Assembly: GCA_022729735.1 (NCBI GenBank)
Contig: DZAY01000002.1
Span: 62,001-126,000 of the forward strand
Direction: 5' to 3'
Source of the DNA: Helicobacter cetorum
GTDB lineage: Bacteria > Campylobacterota > Campylobacteria > Campylobacterales > DZAY01
Length of the DNA stretch: 64,000 bases
Below, piece by piece: positions 16,193-25,344 of the stretch. The position numbers and the translations under genes are program-made. How positions within the stretch are numbered: the stretch's first letter is position 1; each line of letters opens with the position of its first letter. The notes below the pieces were generated by a model that saw only the letters and a program-made list of their open reading frames with translations, was not told the origin of the DNA and did not search any database.

Positions 16193-17182
16193 CTACTCTT
16201 TTGAAATTTTTATTAAATTATCTGATACTAAATCCAAAACACTATTGCTTTCATACTCAAATCTTATAGGACAAACTTTGCAATCAAGTTGGCCTAATAA
16301 ATCACCATTAGAAGTTCTATTTCTTAAATTTGTAGCTTTGCTTGAGTGCCAAATATTATAAAGGCTATCTTGTTTGAAATTACCAATACTTAAATCTTTT
16401 GTAAATGCACTACAACAACCATAAACTTCGCAATCTGATTTTATTAACATCTCATAATTTGGTAAAAAACAGTTAATATTTTTAAGCTCTTTTGGTCTAT
16501 CTAAATTTGTAATACTCCAAATATCACTTCTATTAAATGCTTTATCAATATGCTCAAAATGTGTAGTTCCCGTAATTTGCACCTCATCGCTAAACTCTAA
16601 ATGCTCTTTTATAAAATTATCTTTTAAATTCAAATCATCTCTTTTTGTAGTTGTAGTTGTAATTTTGATATACGGTTTTTTCCTATTTCCACGAAGTTTA
16701 AAAAGATTTTTTATATTTGAAATAACTTTTTGATATGTTTTTTCATTTAAATCTCTCATGAACATATATTCATGTTTGCTTAAACCTTGATATGAAAATA
16801 TTATACTATCAACCCCATTTTGGATTATAAATTGTGCTAAATCTTCATCTAAAAGCGAACCATTTGAAGTTATATGCAAAAGCAAGCCTTTAGATTTTAC
16901 ATAACTAATCGAATCTTTTATATGTGGATATAAAAGTGGCTCTTCATAACCAATAAATCTAATTAAACTTCCAAAATTGCTAATTTCATCAATCATATTT
17001 TTAAAATCATCAAAATTCATATAACTTTTTGGCTCATCTAAATATCTGCATGCACACATTATACATTTAAAGTTGCATTTATTGCTTAACTCAAATGTAA
17101 CATATGGTGGAAATTTTGCAACTCTATCTTTTCGCAAAAACTCTCTTGAAGCTTTATAAACATCTTTTATATCTTTATACAT
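16193..17182 (-). CDS. Radical SAM / SPASM-domain protein
   Basis: A 329-residue enzyme. The N-terminus has [19 protein letters not shown], giving the CX3CX2C cluster motif. The C-terminal part (from about 250) has [18 protein letters not shown], an [14 protein letters not shown] segment and a final CKVCPIR, typical of SPASM auxiliary-cluster domains. Such proteins modify peptides, sugars or cofactors; the substrate is unknown. Its start overlaps the preceding small ORF by 8 bases, and it is near the PseA-like gene. Confidence 0.8.
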   Translation of the reverse strand: MYKDIKDVYKASREFLRKDRVAKFPPYVTFELSNKCNFKCIMCACRYLDEPKSYMNFDDFKNMIDEISNFGSLIRFIGYEEPLLYPHIKDSISYVKSKGLLLHITSNGSLLDEDLAQFIIQNGVDSIIFSYQGLSKHEYMFMRDLNEKTYQKVISNIKNLFKLRGNRKKPYIKITTTTTKRDDLNLKDNFIKEHLEFSDEVQITGTTHFEHIDKAFNRSDIWSITNLDRPKELKNINCFLPNYEMLIKSDCEVYGCCSAFTKDLSIGNFKQDSLYNIWHSSKATNLRNRTSNGDLLGQLDCKVCPIRFEYESNSVLDLVSDNLIKISKE

Positions 17183-17420
17183 TTTCGCTACTTATTATCT
17201 TTTTTTCAGCTTCAAATATTAGTTCTGAAAAATCTATTTTTTCTAAATTTATTCTATTTTCACACTCTTTTATGGCTTTTATCGTTTCATCATTTGGTAT
17301 TTTTACCTGCTCATTAATATCTATAATTATAATTCTTACTTCTCTATCTTTGAATTTTTGAAATTCTGGAATAAGTAGATAAGGCTCTTTTATAACTGTT
17401 TTAAACTCTGTTGCATACAT
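17175..17420 (-). CDS. Small antitoxin-like protein
   Basis: An 81-residue protein starting after AAGGAT. The N-terminal half (YATEFKTVIKEPYLLIPEFQKFKDREVRIIIID) has the strand pattern of short antitoxin-like proteins such as those with an AbrB-like or Phd-like N-terminus, and the C-terminus is an acidic helix. No toxin gene is next to it: it is followed by the radical SAM gene. The assignment is tentative. Confidence 0.5.
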   Translation of the reverse strand: MYATEFKTVIKEPYLLIPEFQKFKDREVRIIIIDINEQVKIPNDETIKAIKECENRINLEKIDFSELIFEAEKKIISSENV

Positions 17421-17458
17421 TTTTATCCTTCAACTATTAAAAATATTTATACTGATTT

Positions 17459-18670
17459 TCATAAACTTTTCCAAATAGGCTTTTTAAGTTCCCATTTTCC
17501 AAATCTATTTTCCCAAAGATGAGGTGTTCTAAACTCTTCGATTGTATCCATAAACTTCTGTTCACTTATTTGCATATATTCGCAACAATCATTTAAATAC
17601 TCACTTGGAAACTCTCCATCAAATCGTTTAATAAGTGCAACTCCTTCATCTCTTGTTATATCTCCATTTCTAATTTCTTGAGCAGAATCATAAGTAGCCC
17701 TCCCTATTCCAAATTTTGTATAAGTTGTATAGTAGTGCAACCAATCGATTTTATCATCAATGGAGCTATATTTACTATAACTTCCTTCAGTTTTGTAATC
17801 ATTTGGCAAAAAATCTGAATTTTCGACTGAAAAGTAGTAAGTTTCTTGAGGATGCCATTTTATATAATAGCCCAAATAATGAACTTCAGTTTTGGTTTGT
17901 GCTAATTTATATGGGTCTGCTGGCAAATAGCTTTCTAAATCTGCTAAAGAAAATTTAAACTCTTTCATTAAATCCTTTGCATTTACTCCACCTAAATATA
18001 TATCTTCCAATCTATTTTCAGCTGAATAATATTTTGCATCTCTTGTTGGTTTCTCATTTTCAGAAACTGCATTCCCATATTCTGCTTCATTTTCTCCATA
18101 AATTACAAGTGGAATATCAAATAAAAGTGACATTTTTGGAGCTAAATTCTTTTGTCCCAAAATAAATGGTTGAAATGGATGACAAAGATTTAAAAATGCA
18201 AGTTTAGTTAAAATTCGATGAACTTTTTTGTTTTGATTGTATGTATAGTTTGCAAATCCTCCATTTATCCAAGCTTCAAAATTTCTTCTTCCAACTCTTG
18301 TGTAAATTGCTGGTGGCCAAGTAACCAAAATTGGATTCATATTATATTTATATTTCATAATATGTGCTGCCATAACAGAATCTTTTCCTCCACTCCCTGG
18401 AACTATACAATCATATCTTCCATCACTTCTTCTATGACGATTGCATAACTCAATTAACTCTCTCTCTCGCTCTTCCCAATTTATTAACTTTTTTCGCTCG
18501 GCATATTTACAAGCTTCACAAACTCCATCATCTCCAAAATTAATTGCTCTTTTTTTTTCATCTACCCTGTTTTTAAACTCTATTGTAGATGAAGGTCGTT
18601 GATTATTCATTGTGCATTTTTTACAATATTTAACCTCTAAAGGTAGTCCATATCTCCCAAACTCTTGCAC
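17459..18670 (-). CDS. N-acetyl sugar amidotransferase (PseA/WbpG family)
   Basis: A 403-residue ATP pyrophosphatase-type amidotransferase. The PP-loop is SGGKDS (93-98), with cysteine pairs C16/C19 and C51/C54 before it. The family converts an acetamido group to acetamidino on nonulosonic or O-antigen sugars (PseA in Campylobacter flagellin glycosylation, WbpG in Pseudomonas). WbpG needs ammonia from a HisH/HisF pair; no hisH or hisF is seen here, although a class I amidotransferase lies 2.3 kb away on the same strand. The start is GTG after AAAGGAG. Confidence 0.82.
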   Translation of the reverse strand: MQEFGRYGLPLEVKYCKKCTMNNQRPSSTIEFKNRVDEKKRAINFGDDGVCEACKYAERKKLINWEERERELIELCNRHRRSDGRYDCIVPGSGGKDSVMAAHIMKYKYNMNPILVTWPPAIYTRVGRRNFEAWINGGFANYTYNQNKKVHRILTKLAFLNLCHPFQPFILGQKNLAPKMSLLFDIPLVIYGENEAEYGNAVSENEKPTRDAKYYSAENRLEDIYLGGVNAKDLMKEFKFSLADLESYLPADPYKLAQTKTEVHYLGYYIKWHPQETYYFSVENSDFLPNDYKTEGSYSKYSSIDDKIDWLHYYTTYTKFGIGRATYDSAQEIRNGDITRDEGVALIKRFDGEFPSEYLNDCCEYMQISEQKFMDTIEEFRTPHLWENRFGKWELKKPIWKSL

Positions 18671-18783
18671 TAAAACTCCTTTTTTTGATTTAGTTTATTA
18701 TAAATAACCAAAAATTCTACTTTAGAATATTTTGTTTAAAATTTATACTAATTTTAATAAGATACAACTTATATTTGTTTTAG

Positions 18784-18789
18784 TATAAT
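18784..18789 (+). promoter_or_regulatory. -10 box upstream of ppsA
   Basis: TATAAT lies 34 bases before the GTG start of ppsA, with a T-rich stretch (ATATTTGTTTTAG) directly before it in place of a conserved -35 box, as is usual for Campylobacterota promoters. On the other strand TATAAT at 18697-18702 probably serves the PseA-like gene. Confidence 0.55.
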
Positions 18790-18822
18790 AGTTAATCTAC
18801 AAAAAAGTTAGGAGTTGCAAAA

Positions 18823-21252
18823 GTGAAGTATGTAAAATTTTTTAAAGAGTTAAACAATAGAGATGTTGGATTAGTTGGTGGTAAAAATGCCTCATTAGGT
18901 GAGATGTATCAGCAGTTAGTTCCAATGGGAATTAAAGTTCCAAATGGTTTTGCAGTTACAAGTCAAGCATATTGGGATTTGTTAGATTCTGCAAATTTAA
19001 GAGATACAATAAAAGAGCTTTTACAAGGTGTTGATGTAACTGATTTAGATGTTTTAAAAGTTAGAGCATCAAAAATTAGAGAGCTTATTTTTGGCACACC
19101 TCTCCCAGAGCAGTTAAAAAGTGATATTTTAGAAGCTTATAAAACTTTAAGTAATGAATACAATATGGAAGAAGCAGATGTAGCTGTAAGAAGTTCAGCA
19201 ACAGCTGAAGATTTACCAGATGCTTCTTTTGCAGGTCAGCAAGATACATATTTAAATATCCAAGGACCACAAAATCTAATTCACTATATCAAACTATGTT
19301 TTGCTTCGCTATTTACAGATAGAGCTATTAGTTATAGAGCAAGTAGAGGATTTGACCATTTCCAAGTAGCACTTTCAGTTGGTATCCAAAAAATGGTTAG
19401 AAGTGATAAAGCAAGTAGTGGTGTTATGTTTTCAATTGATACAGAAACAGGATTTGATAAAGTTGTATTAATTACTTCAAGTTTTGGTTTAGGCGAAAAT
19501 ATCGTTGGCGGAAATGTAAATCCAGATGAGTTTTATGTATTTAAACCTACTCTAAAAGAAGGAAAAGATGCTATTTTAAAACGACAATTGGGGCATAAAC
19601 ATATAAAAATGGTTTATACTGCTCAACACTCATTTGAAAAAAGCAAACATCCAACACACAATATTCCAACAACAGAAGAAGAGTTTAATACATTTTCTCT
19701 AAATGATGAAGAGGTTTTAGAACTTGCAAAATATGCGGTAATTATTGAAGAGCACTATTCACAAGAAGCAGGTGAATACAGACCAATGGATATGGAGTGG
19801 GCAAAAGATGGTATTAGTGGAGATTTGTTTGTAGTTCAAGCAAGACCAGAAACAGTTCAAAGCCAAAAAATGAAAAACAGTGCAAATACTTTAGAAAAAT
19901 ATATTTTAAAAGCACAAAAAGATGAGAAAAAAGTTTTAGTTCAAGGTAAAGCTGTTGGTGGAAGAATTGGAGTTGGTAAAGTTAGAATAATTGAGACACT
20001 TGATAGAATTAATGAATTCCAAGCAGGAGAAGTGTTAGTTACAGATAATACAGACCCAGATTGGGAACCAGCTATGAAAAAAGCGGCAGCAGTTGTTACA
20101 AATAGAGGTGGTAGAACTTGCCATGCTGCAATTGTTGCAAGAGAAATTGGAGTTCCAGCAATTGTTGGAGCAGTTGGAGCGACAGAAGTTTTAGAAGATG
20201 GCATGTTAGTAACAGCAAGTTGTGCAGAAGGTGATGAAGGTTATGTTTATGATGGTTCTTTGAATTTTGAAGTAGAAAAAATTAATCTTGATAATTTAGA
20301 AAAAACAAAAACAAAAATTTACATGAATGTTGGAAATCCAGAAAAAGCATTTGTATTCTCTCAAACTCCAAATGATGGTGTTGGATTGGCGAGAATGGAG
20401 TTTATTATAAATAACTATATAAAAGCTCACCCTTTGGCACTTGTAGATATGTATAATGGTGTAAAAGATGTAGTTGATGAAGATGAAATTAAAAAAATTG
20501 CAAGAGGCTACAAAGATACAAAAGATTTCTTTATCAAAAAAATTGCTGAAGGTGTTGGCACAATAGCAGCTGCTTTCTACCCAAAACCTGTAATTGTTAG
20601 AACAAGTGATTTTAAATCTAATGAATATAAAAGAATGGTTGGTGGAGCTCCATTTGAGCCACACGAGGAAAATCCAATGATTGGATATAGAGGTGCAAGT
20701 AGATACTACTCAACATCATATAGACCAGCATTTGATTGGGAGTGTGAAGCTCTGAAAATGGTTAGAGATGAAATGGGCTTAACGAATATAAAACTGATGT
20801 TGCCATTTGTTAGAACTCCAGAAGAAGGTAGAAAAGTTTTAGATATTATGAAAGAAAATGGATTAGTTCAAGGCGAAAATGGACTTGAAGTTTATGTAAT
20901 GTGCGAACTTCCATCAAATGTAATTTTGGCAGATGAGTTTTTGAAACATTTTGATGGTTTCTCAATTGGCTCAAACGATATGACACAATTAACTCTTGGT
21001 GTGGATAGAGATGGCGAGCTTGTATCTCACATTTTTGATGAGCGAAATGAAGCAGTTAAGCGAATGCTAAAACTTGCAATTGAAGCTTGTAAAAAAGCTG
21101 ATAAATATGTTGGAATTTGTGGTCAAGGACCTTCAGACTATCCAGAAATTGCTGAGTTTTTAGTGGAGAATGGGATAGTATCTATATCTTTAAATCCTGA
21201 TTCAGTACTTTCAACTTGGCAAAATATTTTAAAAATTGAGAAAAAGGGGTAA
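18823..21252 (+). CDS. ppsA: Phosphoenolpyruvate synthase
   Basis: It makes PEP from pyruvate with ATP to AMP and phosphate, for gluconeogenesis. The 809-residue protein has the nucleotide-binding domain ([11 protein letters not shown] at about 20, later [20 protein letters not shown]), the phosphohistidine domain with H434 in [13 protein letters not shown], and the PEP-binding barrel with [15 protein letters not shown] near 720. The start is GTG after TTAGGAG, 13 residues before the VGG motif, as in homologues. Confidence 0.96.
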   Translation: MKYVKFFKELNNRDVGLVGGKNASLGEMYQQLVPMGIKVPNGFAVTSQAYWDLLDSANLRDTIKELLQGVDVTDLDVLKVRASKIRELIFGTPLPEQLKSDILEAYKTLSNEYNMEEADVAVRSSATAEDLPDASFAGQQDTYLNIQGPQNLIHYIKLCFASLFTDRAISYRASRGFDHFQVALSVGIQKMVRSDKASSGVMFSIDTETGFDKVVLITSSFGLGENIVGGNVNPDEFYVFKPTLKEGKDAILKRQLGHKHIKMVYTAQHSFEKSKHPTHNIPTTEEEFNTFSLNDEEVLELAKYAVIIEEHYSQEAGEYRPMDMEWAKDGISGDLFVVQARPETVQSQKMKNSANTLEKYILKAQKDEKKVLVQGKAVGGRIGVGKVRIIETLDRINEFQAGEVLVTDNTDPDWEPAMKKAAAVVTNRGGRTCHAAIVAREIGVPAIVGAVGATEVLEDGMLVTASCAEGDEGYVYDGSLNFEVEKINLDNLEKTKTKIYMNVGNPEKAFVFSQTPNDGVGLARMEFIINNYIKAHPLALVDMYNGVKDVVDEDEIKKIARGYKDTKDFFIKKIAEGVGTIAAAFYPKPVIVRTSDFKSNEYKRMVGGAPFEPHEENPMIGYRGASRYYSTSYRPAFDWECEALKMVRDEMGLTNIKLMLPFVRTPEEGRKVLDIMKENGLVQGENGLEVYVMCELPSNVILADEFLKHFDGFSIGSNDMTQLTLGVDRDGELVSHIFDERNEAVKRMLKLAIEACKKADKYVGICGQGPSDYPEIAEFLVENGIVSISLNPDSVLSTWQNILKIEKKG

Positions 21253-21255
21253 TTT

Positions 21256-21753
21256 ATGGGTTTATTTGATATGTTCAAAGGGGATTCAGGCGATAAGATG
21301 ACTCCTCATTTAGCATTTGCAACATCACTTATTTATATGATGGGTTCAGATGGTGAGATGGATAATGAAGAGGTTGGACATCTTTTATCAATTCTTGGTG
21401 GTTCAAAAGAGGGCGATACAATAGGAGTTGGTGCAAATAATAAGGCTCTGCTTGATAGTGCTTTGAAATATGTTAGAAAAAACTCAATTGATACATTTTT
21501 AAATGAGGCTACACCAATTTTAAGTGATGCTCAAAAAGTTTGTATTTTAATGAATTTAGTAGCTTCATCTCTATCTGATGGAGAAGCAGAGCGAGAAGAG
21601 CAAGAACTTTTTGCAAAATTTATAAAAGCATTTGGAATTGAAGAGAGTAGATTTAAACCTTTCTTTGAAGCTACAATGTTGCTTTATGATAGAAGTATAT
21701 TTTTAAATCCAAGTAATCCAAAGAATTCACCAGATTATAAAGTTAAACTATAA
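21256..21753 (+). CDS. TerB-like protein, copy 1
   Basis: A 165-residue helical protein resembling the TerB (tellurite resistance B-like) fold, with an acidic MGSDGEMDNEEV motif near residue 30 and SDGEAEREEQELF near 110, the two repeats of acidic helix pairs seen in that family. The family may bind metal ions, but its role is unsettled. It starts 3 bases after ppsA, so is probably co-transcribed with it. Confidence 0.65.
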   Translation: MGLFDMFKGDSGDKMTPHLAFATSLIYMMGSDGEMDNEEVGHLLSILGGSKEGDTIGVGANNKALLDSALKYVRKNSIDTFLNEATPILSDAQKVCILMNLVASSLSDGEAEREEQELFAKFIKAFGIEESRFKPFFEATMLLYDRSIFLNPSNPKNSPDYKVKL

Positions 21754-21763
21754 GGAGTAATTT

Positions 21764-22267
21764 ATGGGTCTATTTGATATGTTTAAAAGTGATAGTGGAG
21801 ATAAAATGACTCCACATTTGGCATTTGCTACATCACTAATTTATATGATGGGGTCAGATGGCGAGATGGATAATGAAGAGGTAGGACAACTCCTATCTGT
21901 CATTGGTGGTGCGAGTGATGGCAATACGATTGGGGTTGGTGCAAATAATAAGGCTCTACTTGATAGTGCTTTAAAATATGTTAGAAAAAATTCTATCGAT
22001 ACATTTTTAGCAGAAGCATCTCCGATATTAAGTGATGCTCAAAAGATGTGCATTATGGTTAATTTAGTGGATTCTTCACTATCAGATGGGCAACCAGAGA
22101 GAGAAGAACAAGAGCTTTTTGCTAAATTTATGAAAGCATTTGGAATTGAAGAGAATAGATTTAAACCTTTCTTTGAAGTTATAATGTTAAAACACGATAG
22201 AAGTGTATTTTTAAATCAAGATAGTCCGAAAAACTCTCCAAACTATAAAGTTCAACTTTCTGTTTAA
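21764..22267 (+). CDS. TerB-like protein, copy 2
   Basis: A 167-residue paralogue of the gene directly upstream, identical at about five of six residues by eye and with the same start MGLFDMFK and acidic motifs. The second copy differs most around residues 48-54 and at the C-terminus. Tandem duplication followed by mild divergence is the simplest reading. A strong terminator follows. Confidence 0.65.
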   Translation: MGLFDMFKSDSGDKMTPHLAFATSLIYMMGSDGEMDNEEVGQLLSVIGGASDGNTIGVGANNKALLDSALKYVRKNSIDTFLAEASPILSDAQKMCIMVNLVDSSLSDGQPEREEQELFAKFMKAFGIEENRFKPFFEVIMLKHDRSVFLNQDSPKNSPNYKVQLSV

Positions 22268-22272
22268 ATTAG

Positions 22273-22300
22273 ATAGGAGATGTTGTCATCTCCTATTTTT
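22273..22300. terminator. Bidirectional terminator between terB-like genes and ispA
   Basis: ATAGGAGATG (22273-22282), loop TTGT, CATCTCCTAT (22287-22296), then TTTT: a perfect 10-bp stem and T run on the plus strand. The convergent ispA stop is at 22299, so the hairpin can serve both operons. Confidence 0.9.
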
Positions 22301-23186
22301 AAGATAGATATTTATTTAATAAAAATGTTAGGTTTGATTCTAAGTGTGGATTGAATGTAGATAAATCTTCTCTCAAAGACCTTATTAAATTATTTTTTTT
22401 AGCTTCTGCCCTTTCTAAACCAAGTAAATTTACAAATGAGTTTTTATGTGTATCAGCTTTTATATTTTTTCCAGCCACTTTTTCGCTTGAAGTTGTATCA
22501 ATAATGTCATCATTTACTTGAAATAGTAATCCCAATTTTAGCCCAAAATCAAATATTTTTTGTTGGAATGATTTATCTAAATCTGTAATAATTGCTCCCA
22601 TTTTTAAAGATGTAGCTATAAGTTTTCCTGTTTTATTCTTATGTAAAAACTCCAAATCAGTAATACTTAGCTTTTGTTTTTCAAAAAAGCAATCAATAGC
22701 TTGTCCTAAAACCATACCTTCCATTCCACCATTAATAGATAACTCTTTAATAAGCTCTATTTTAGTATCAGAACTAAGTGGAGCATTTGCAATCAAATTA
22801 AACGAATGTGTATTTAGTGCATCCCCAACCAAAATAGCCGTCGTTTCATCAAACTTTTTATGCAATGTTTCAGAACCTCTTCTAAGAGTTGCATTATCCA
22901 TAGCTGGTAAATCATCGTGAATTAATGAGTATGTATGTAAATACTCCAATGCCAAAGCTATTGGCATACTATTATGAATTAAAAGCTTATTAAAAGCATC
23001 AATTACAGATAGTAATAGTTTTGGTCTAAATCTTTTCCCACCAGCTAACAGTGTATGAGCTATTGCATCATTGTAGTGTGGATGGATACTTTCATTTTTT
23101 GGAAGAGTATCTTTTAGATACCCTTCAAACTCCATAAATGTAAGTAAAAGTCCATTTTTATTCTTGTAAGAGTTTGTAGTTTCCAT
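22299..23186 (-). CDS. ispA: Polyprenyl diphosphate synthase (farnesyl/geranylgeranyl type)
   Basis: A 295-residue trans-prenyltransferase that condenses IPP with allylic diphosphates. It has the first aspartate-rich motif DDLPAMD and the second in VNDDIIDTTS, the KRFRPKLL start block, and the GQAIDC region. Chain length cannot be fixed from sequence alone. The frame extends to ATG 23198, but ATG 23186 has GGGG 6 bases upstream and is preferred. The gene overlaps the end of the PDZ-protein gene by 29 bases. Confidence 0.88.
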   Translation of the reverse strand: METTNSYKNKNGLLLTFMEFEGYLKDTLPKNESIHPHYNDAIAHTLLAGGKRFRPKLLLSVIDAFNKLLIHNSMPIALALEYLHTYSLIHDDLPAMDNATLRRGSETLHKKFDETTAILVGDALNTHSFNLIANAPLSSDTKIELIKELSINGGMEGMVLGQAIDCFFEKQKLSITDLEFLHKNKTGKLIATSLKMGAIITDLDKSFQQKIFDFGLKLGLLFQVNDDIIDTTSSEKVAGKNIKADTHKNSFVNLLGLERAEAKKNNLIRSLREDLSTFNPHLESNLTFLLNKYLS

Positions 23187-24204
23187 TTTTATCCCCATTA
23201 AAATTCATATTTATAAAAAATTGAAAATCATTCCTATCAATCAAAATTTTCATAGCTTCATTACTATCAATTTTATTAGCAAGTTTCTCAATATCTTTTG
23301 GAGTGTGAATTTTTACATCATTAATAGCAAGTATTTTATCACCTTTTCTAAGTCCTGCTTTATAAAATTTGCTATTGCTATCTATGTTTGATAATTTATT
23401 ACTATTTCCAGCAAAATAAAGTCCAAATCGCTCCATAAATGTATCACTTACATAACCTCCACCATGTCTCTTAGCAATTTTAGTTTTAAATTTAACACTT
23501 TTTCCATTTCTTAAAACTTCAATTTCAATCTCTTCACCAATTTTCCCAAATAAAACTCTATTGCTAAAATCACTTTTAGAATTAATAGCATTACCAGCAA
23601 TTTTTACTATTTTATCACCTTTTTTAAATCCAACATTTTTAAAAAATGGGTCAATTCGTTCAACAATTAAAGAGCTATTAACTCTTATTCCAATATCTCC
23701 ATAAATTGGTTTATCTTTTGAATTTAAAAAATGTAATATATATTTACTCTCAATAAAATTTCCACTACCAACACCAAGTCCATAAGAGTGATAGCAAATT
23801 GCTGCTATTATTGAGTTTTTTGATGTATTTGTATCCAATTTTGCATACTCTCGTAAATCTGATTGTCGTTTCGTGAAATTACCAGATGTGTGCATTTTTT
23901 TAGTAATAGATGCCATTGGATAATCCAAACTAAATTGGTCGCTGTCTCTATATTCAAGTGGAGTTGATTCTGCATTAAACTTCACCAAATAAAGACCTGT
24001 AAAAGGGTCAGATTTTATAACTGGAAAAGGTGGATTGGTATCAGAAAACAGTAAAAATTTATTTGTTTCAATTGCGATAAGCGAATATTTTCCAGATTCT
24101 ACAATACTTTTGGATAACAGTTTTTGGCACTCTGAAAAATCAAATTTTTCAACAGCGAACATGAAACTAAACATACTAAAAATCAGAAAAATAACCCTTA
24201 TCAT
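23158..24204 (-). CDS. Exported PDZ-domain protein
   Basis: A 348-residue protein with a signal peptide (about 1-17, MIRVIFLIFSMFSFMFA), a central domain with GLGVGSGNF, and two PDZ-like domains (about 165-225 and 265-325) seen as VGFKKGDKIVKIAG and AGLRKGDKILAIND. There are no protease residues of the HtrA type (no GNSGG). It resembles uncharacterised periplasmic PDZ proteins of Campylobacterota. A periplasmic scaffold or protease-adaptor role is inference. Confidence 0.7.
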   Translation of the reverse strand: MIRVIFLIFSMFSFMFAVEKFDFSECQKLLSKSIVESGKYSLIAIETNKFLLFSDTNPPFPVIKSDPFTGLYLVKFNAESTPLEYRDSDQFSLDYPMASITKKMHTSGNFTKRQSDLREYAKLDTNTSKNSIIAAICYHSYGLGVGSGNFIESKYILHFLNSKDKPIYGDIGIRVNSSLIVERIDPFFKNVGFKKGDKIVKIAGNAINSKSDFSNRVLFGKIGEEIEIEVLRNGKSVKFKTKIAKRHGGGYVSDTFMERFGLYFAGNSNKLSNIDSNSKFYKAGLRKGDKILAINDVKIHTPKDIEKLANKIDSNEAMKILIDRNDFQFFINMNFNGDKNGNYKLLQE

Positions 24205-24213
24205 TTGACTACC

Positions 24214-24522
24214 TTAGCTTTTAAAATTAGGTATATTAAAACCATTTAATAGTTGAAATGCACTCTGTTTTTTATTATTTTCAACTATTTTTATTGCATC
24301 ATTAACTGCACTTATCAATAAAATTTGCAAAGAATCTTTATCACTCAAAAGTGAATCATCAATAGCTATGTCAATTACTTCTCCATTTCCATTTATACTT
24401 ACATTGACCATTCCACCACCACTTTTAACACTAAACACTAAATCTTCATTTTTTTGTTCTAAATCTTTTGCTTTTTTTTGAATATCACCCAAAAGCTCTT
24501 GTAGGTTTAAATTATCAAACAT
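24214..24522 (-). CDS. YbaB/EbfC nucleoid-associated protein
   Basis: A 102-residue DNA-binding protein of the YbaB/EbfC family: an N-terminal helix with [18 protein letters not shown], a strand pair [23 protein letters not shown], and a C-terminal helix with [11 protein letters not shown]. The family forms tweezers-like dimers that bind DNA without strong sequence preference. recR is often the neighbour in other bacteria, but here panD is. Confidence 0.88.
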   Translation of the reverse strand: MFDNLNLQELLGDIQKKAKDLEQKNEDLVFSVKSGGGMVNVSINGNGEVIDIAIDDSLLSDKDSLQILLISAVNDAIKIVENNKKQSAFQLLNGFNIPNFKS

Positions 24523-24523
24523 A

Positions 24524-24889
24524 TTAAATCTCTCTTAAAATTTCTGAAATAGAGTTATCTTCATTTACTAAAACCACGAGAGGTTTGTAATTTTCCAACT
24601 CTTTTTCATCATAAGTAGCATAAGCAACAACTATTATCTTATCACCTTTATGAACTTTTCTTGCGGCCGCACCATTTAAACATATATCTCTATCACCTCT
24701 TTTGCCCTCAATAACATATGTAGAAAATCGCTCACCATTATTTATATTTAATATTTCAACTTTCTGCCCAACACGAAGTTTGGCAGAATCGATTAAATCT
24801 CTATCAATTGTTATTGAGCCTACATAGTTTAAATTAGCATCAGTTACAGTTGCTCTATGAATTTTACTATATAGCATCTCTATTTGCAT
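24524..24889 (-). CDS. panD: Aspartate 1-decarboxylase
   Basis: PanD makes beta-alanine for pantothenate and CoA. The 121-residue precursor has the self-cleavage site at G24-S25 in NYVGSITID, generating the pyruvoyl group. The RVGQKVEI and [16 protein letters not shown] blocks complete the family pattern. It starts 2 bases after the ferredoxin gene, after GGGAG. Confidence 0.95.
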   Translation of the reverse strand: MQIEMLYSKIHRATVTDANLNYVGSITIDRDLIDSAKLRVGQKVEILNINNGERFSTYVIEGKRGDRDICLNGAAARKVHKGDKIIVVAYATYDEKELENYKPLVVLVNEDNSISEILREI

Positions 24890-24891
24890 TC

Positions 24892-25269
24892 TTATAATCT
24901 CCCACTTGCTTTCATCATATCCATTGGCTTAATTGGTTCATCCCAAACCTCTACAGGAATTAAATACTCTTTTACAGGCTCACCATTTACAATATGACTC
25001 TCTACGATTTTATCAATCTTTTCTCTATTTAAACCAATATACATATGATGTCCTGGTTCAACTAACATAACTGGTCCCATATTACATCTATTTAAACAAC
25101 CTGTTCGAACAGGTTGAGCTGTTCCTATGATTCCATACTCCATCAACTTTTGTGCCAAATAGTTAAATAAATCCCTGTTACTATCATTTACACAACTCGG
25201 TTTTGGAAAACCTGGAGGTGAAGACATTTCACACTTTAATAAATAAAAAGCTGGTTGTGGCATACCCAT
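24892..25269 (-). CDS. [2Fe-2S] thioredoxin-like ferredoxin
   Basis: A 125-residue protein with the ligand pattern C-x12-C at the N-terminus ([16 protein letters not shown]) and C-x3-C in the CLNRCNMGP motif, as in thioredoxin-like 2Fe-2S ferredoxins. It also contains [10 protein letters not shown]. These carry electrons, often for hydrogenase-like or biosynthetic enzymes. It is preceded by AAGGAG and begins the panD-ybaB-PDZ-ispA operon. Confidence 0.85.
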   Translation of the reverse strand: MGMPQPAFYLLKCEMSSPPGFPKPSCVNDSNRDLFNYLAQKLMEYGIIGTAQPVRTGCLNRCNMGPVMLVEPGHHMYIGLNREKIDKIVESHIVNGEPVKEYLIPVEVWDEPIKPMDMMKASGRL

Positions 25270-25344
25270 ATTATTCTCCTTAATAAGACTAAATTTATCC
25301 TAATTTTAACAAAATAAAACTATTTTTACCATAATTTACTATTT

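Noticed and set aside
20296..20664. Minus-strand 122-codon frame within ppsA
   Set aside because: Opposite a well-conserved gene, with composition rich in F, N and C typical of antisense of AT-rich coding DNA.
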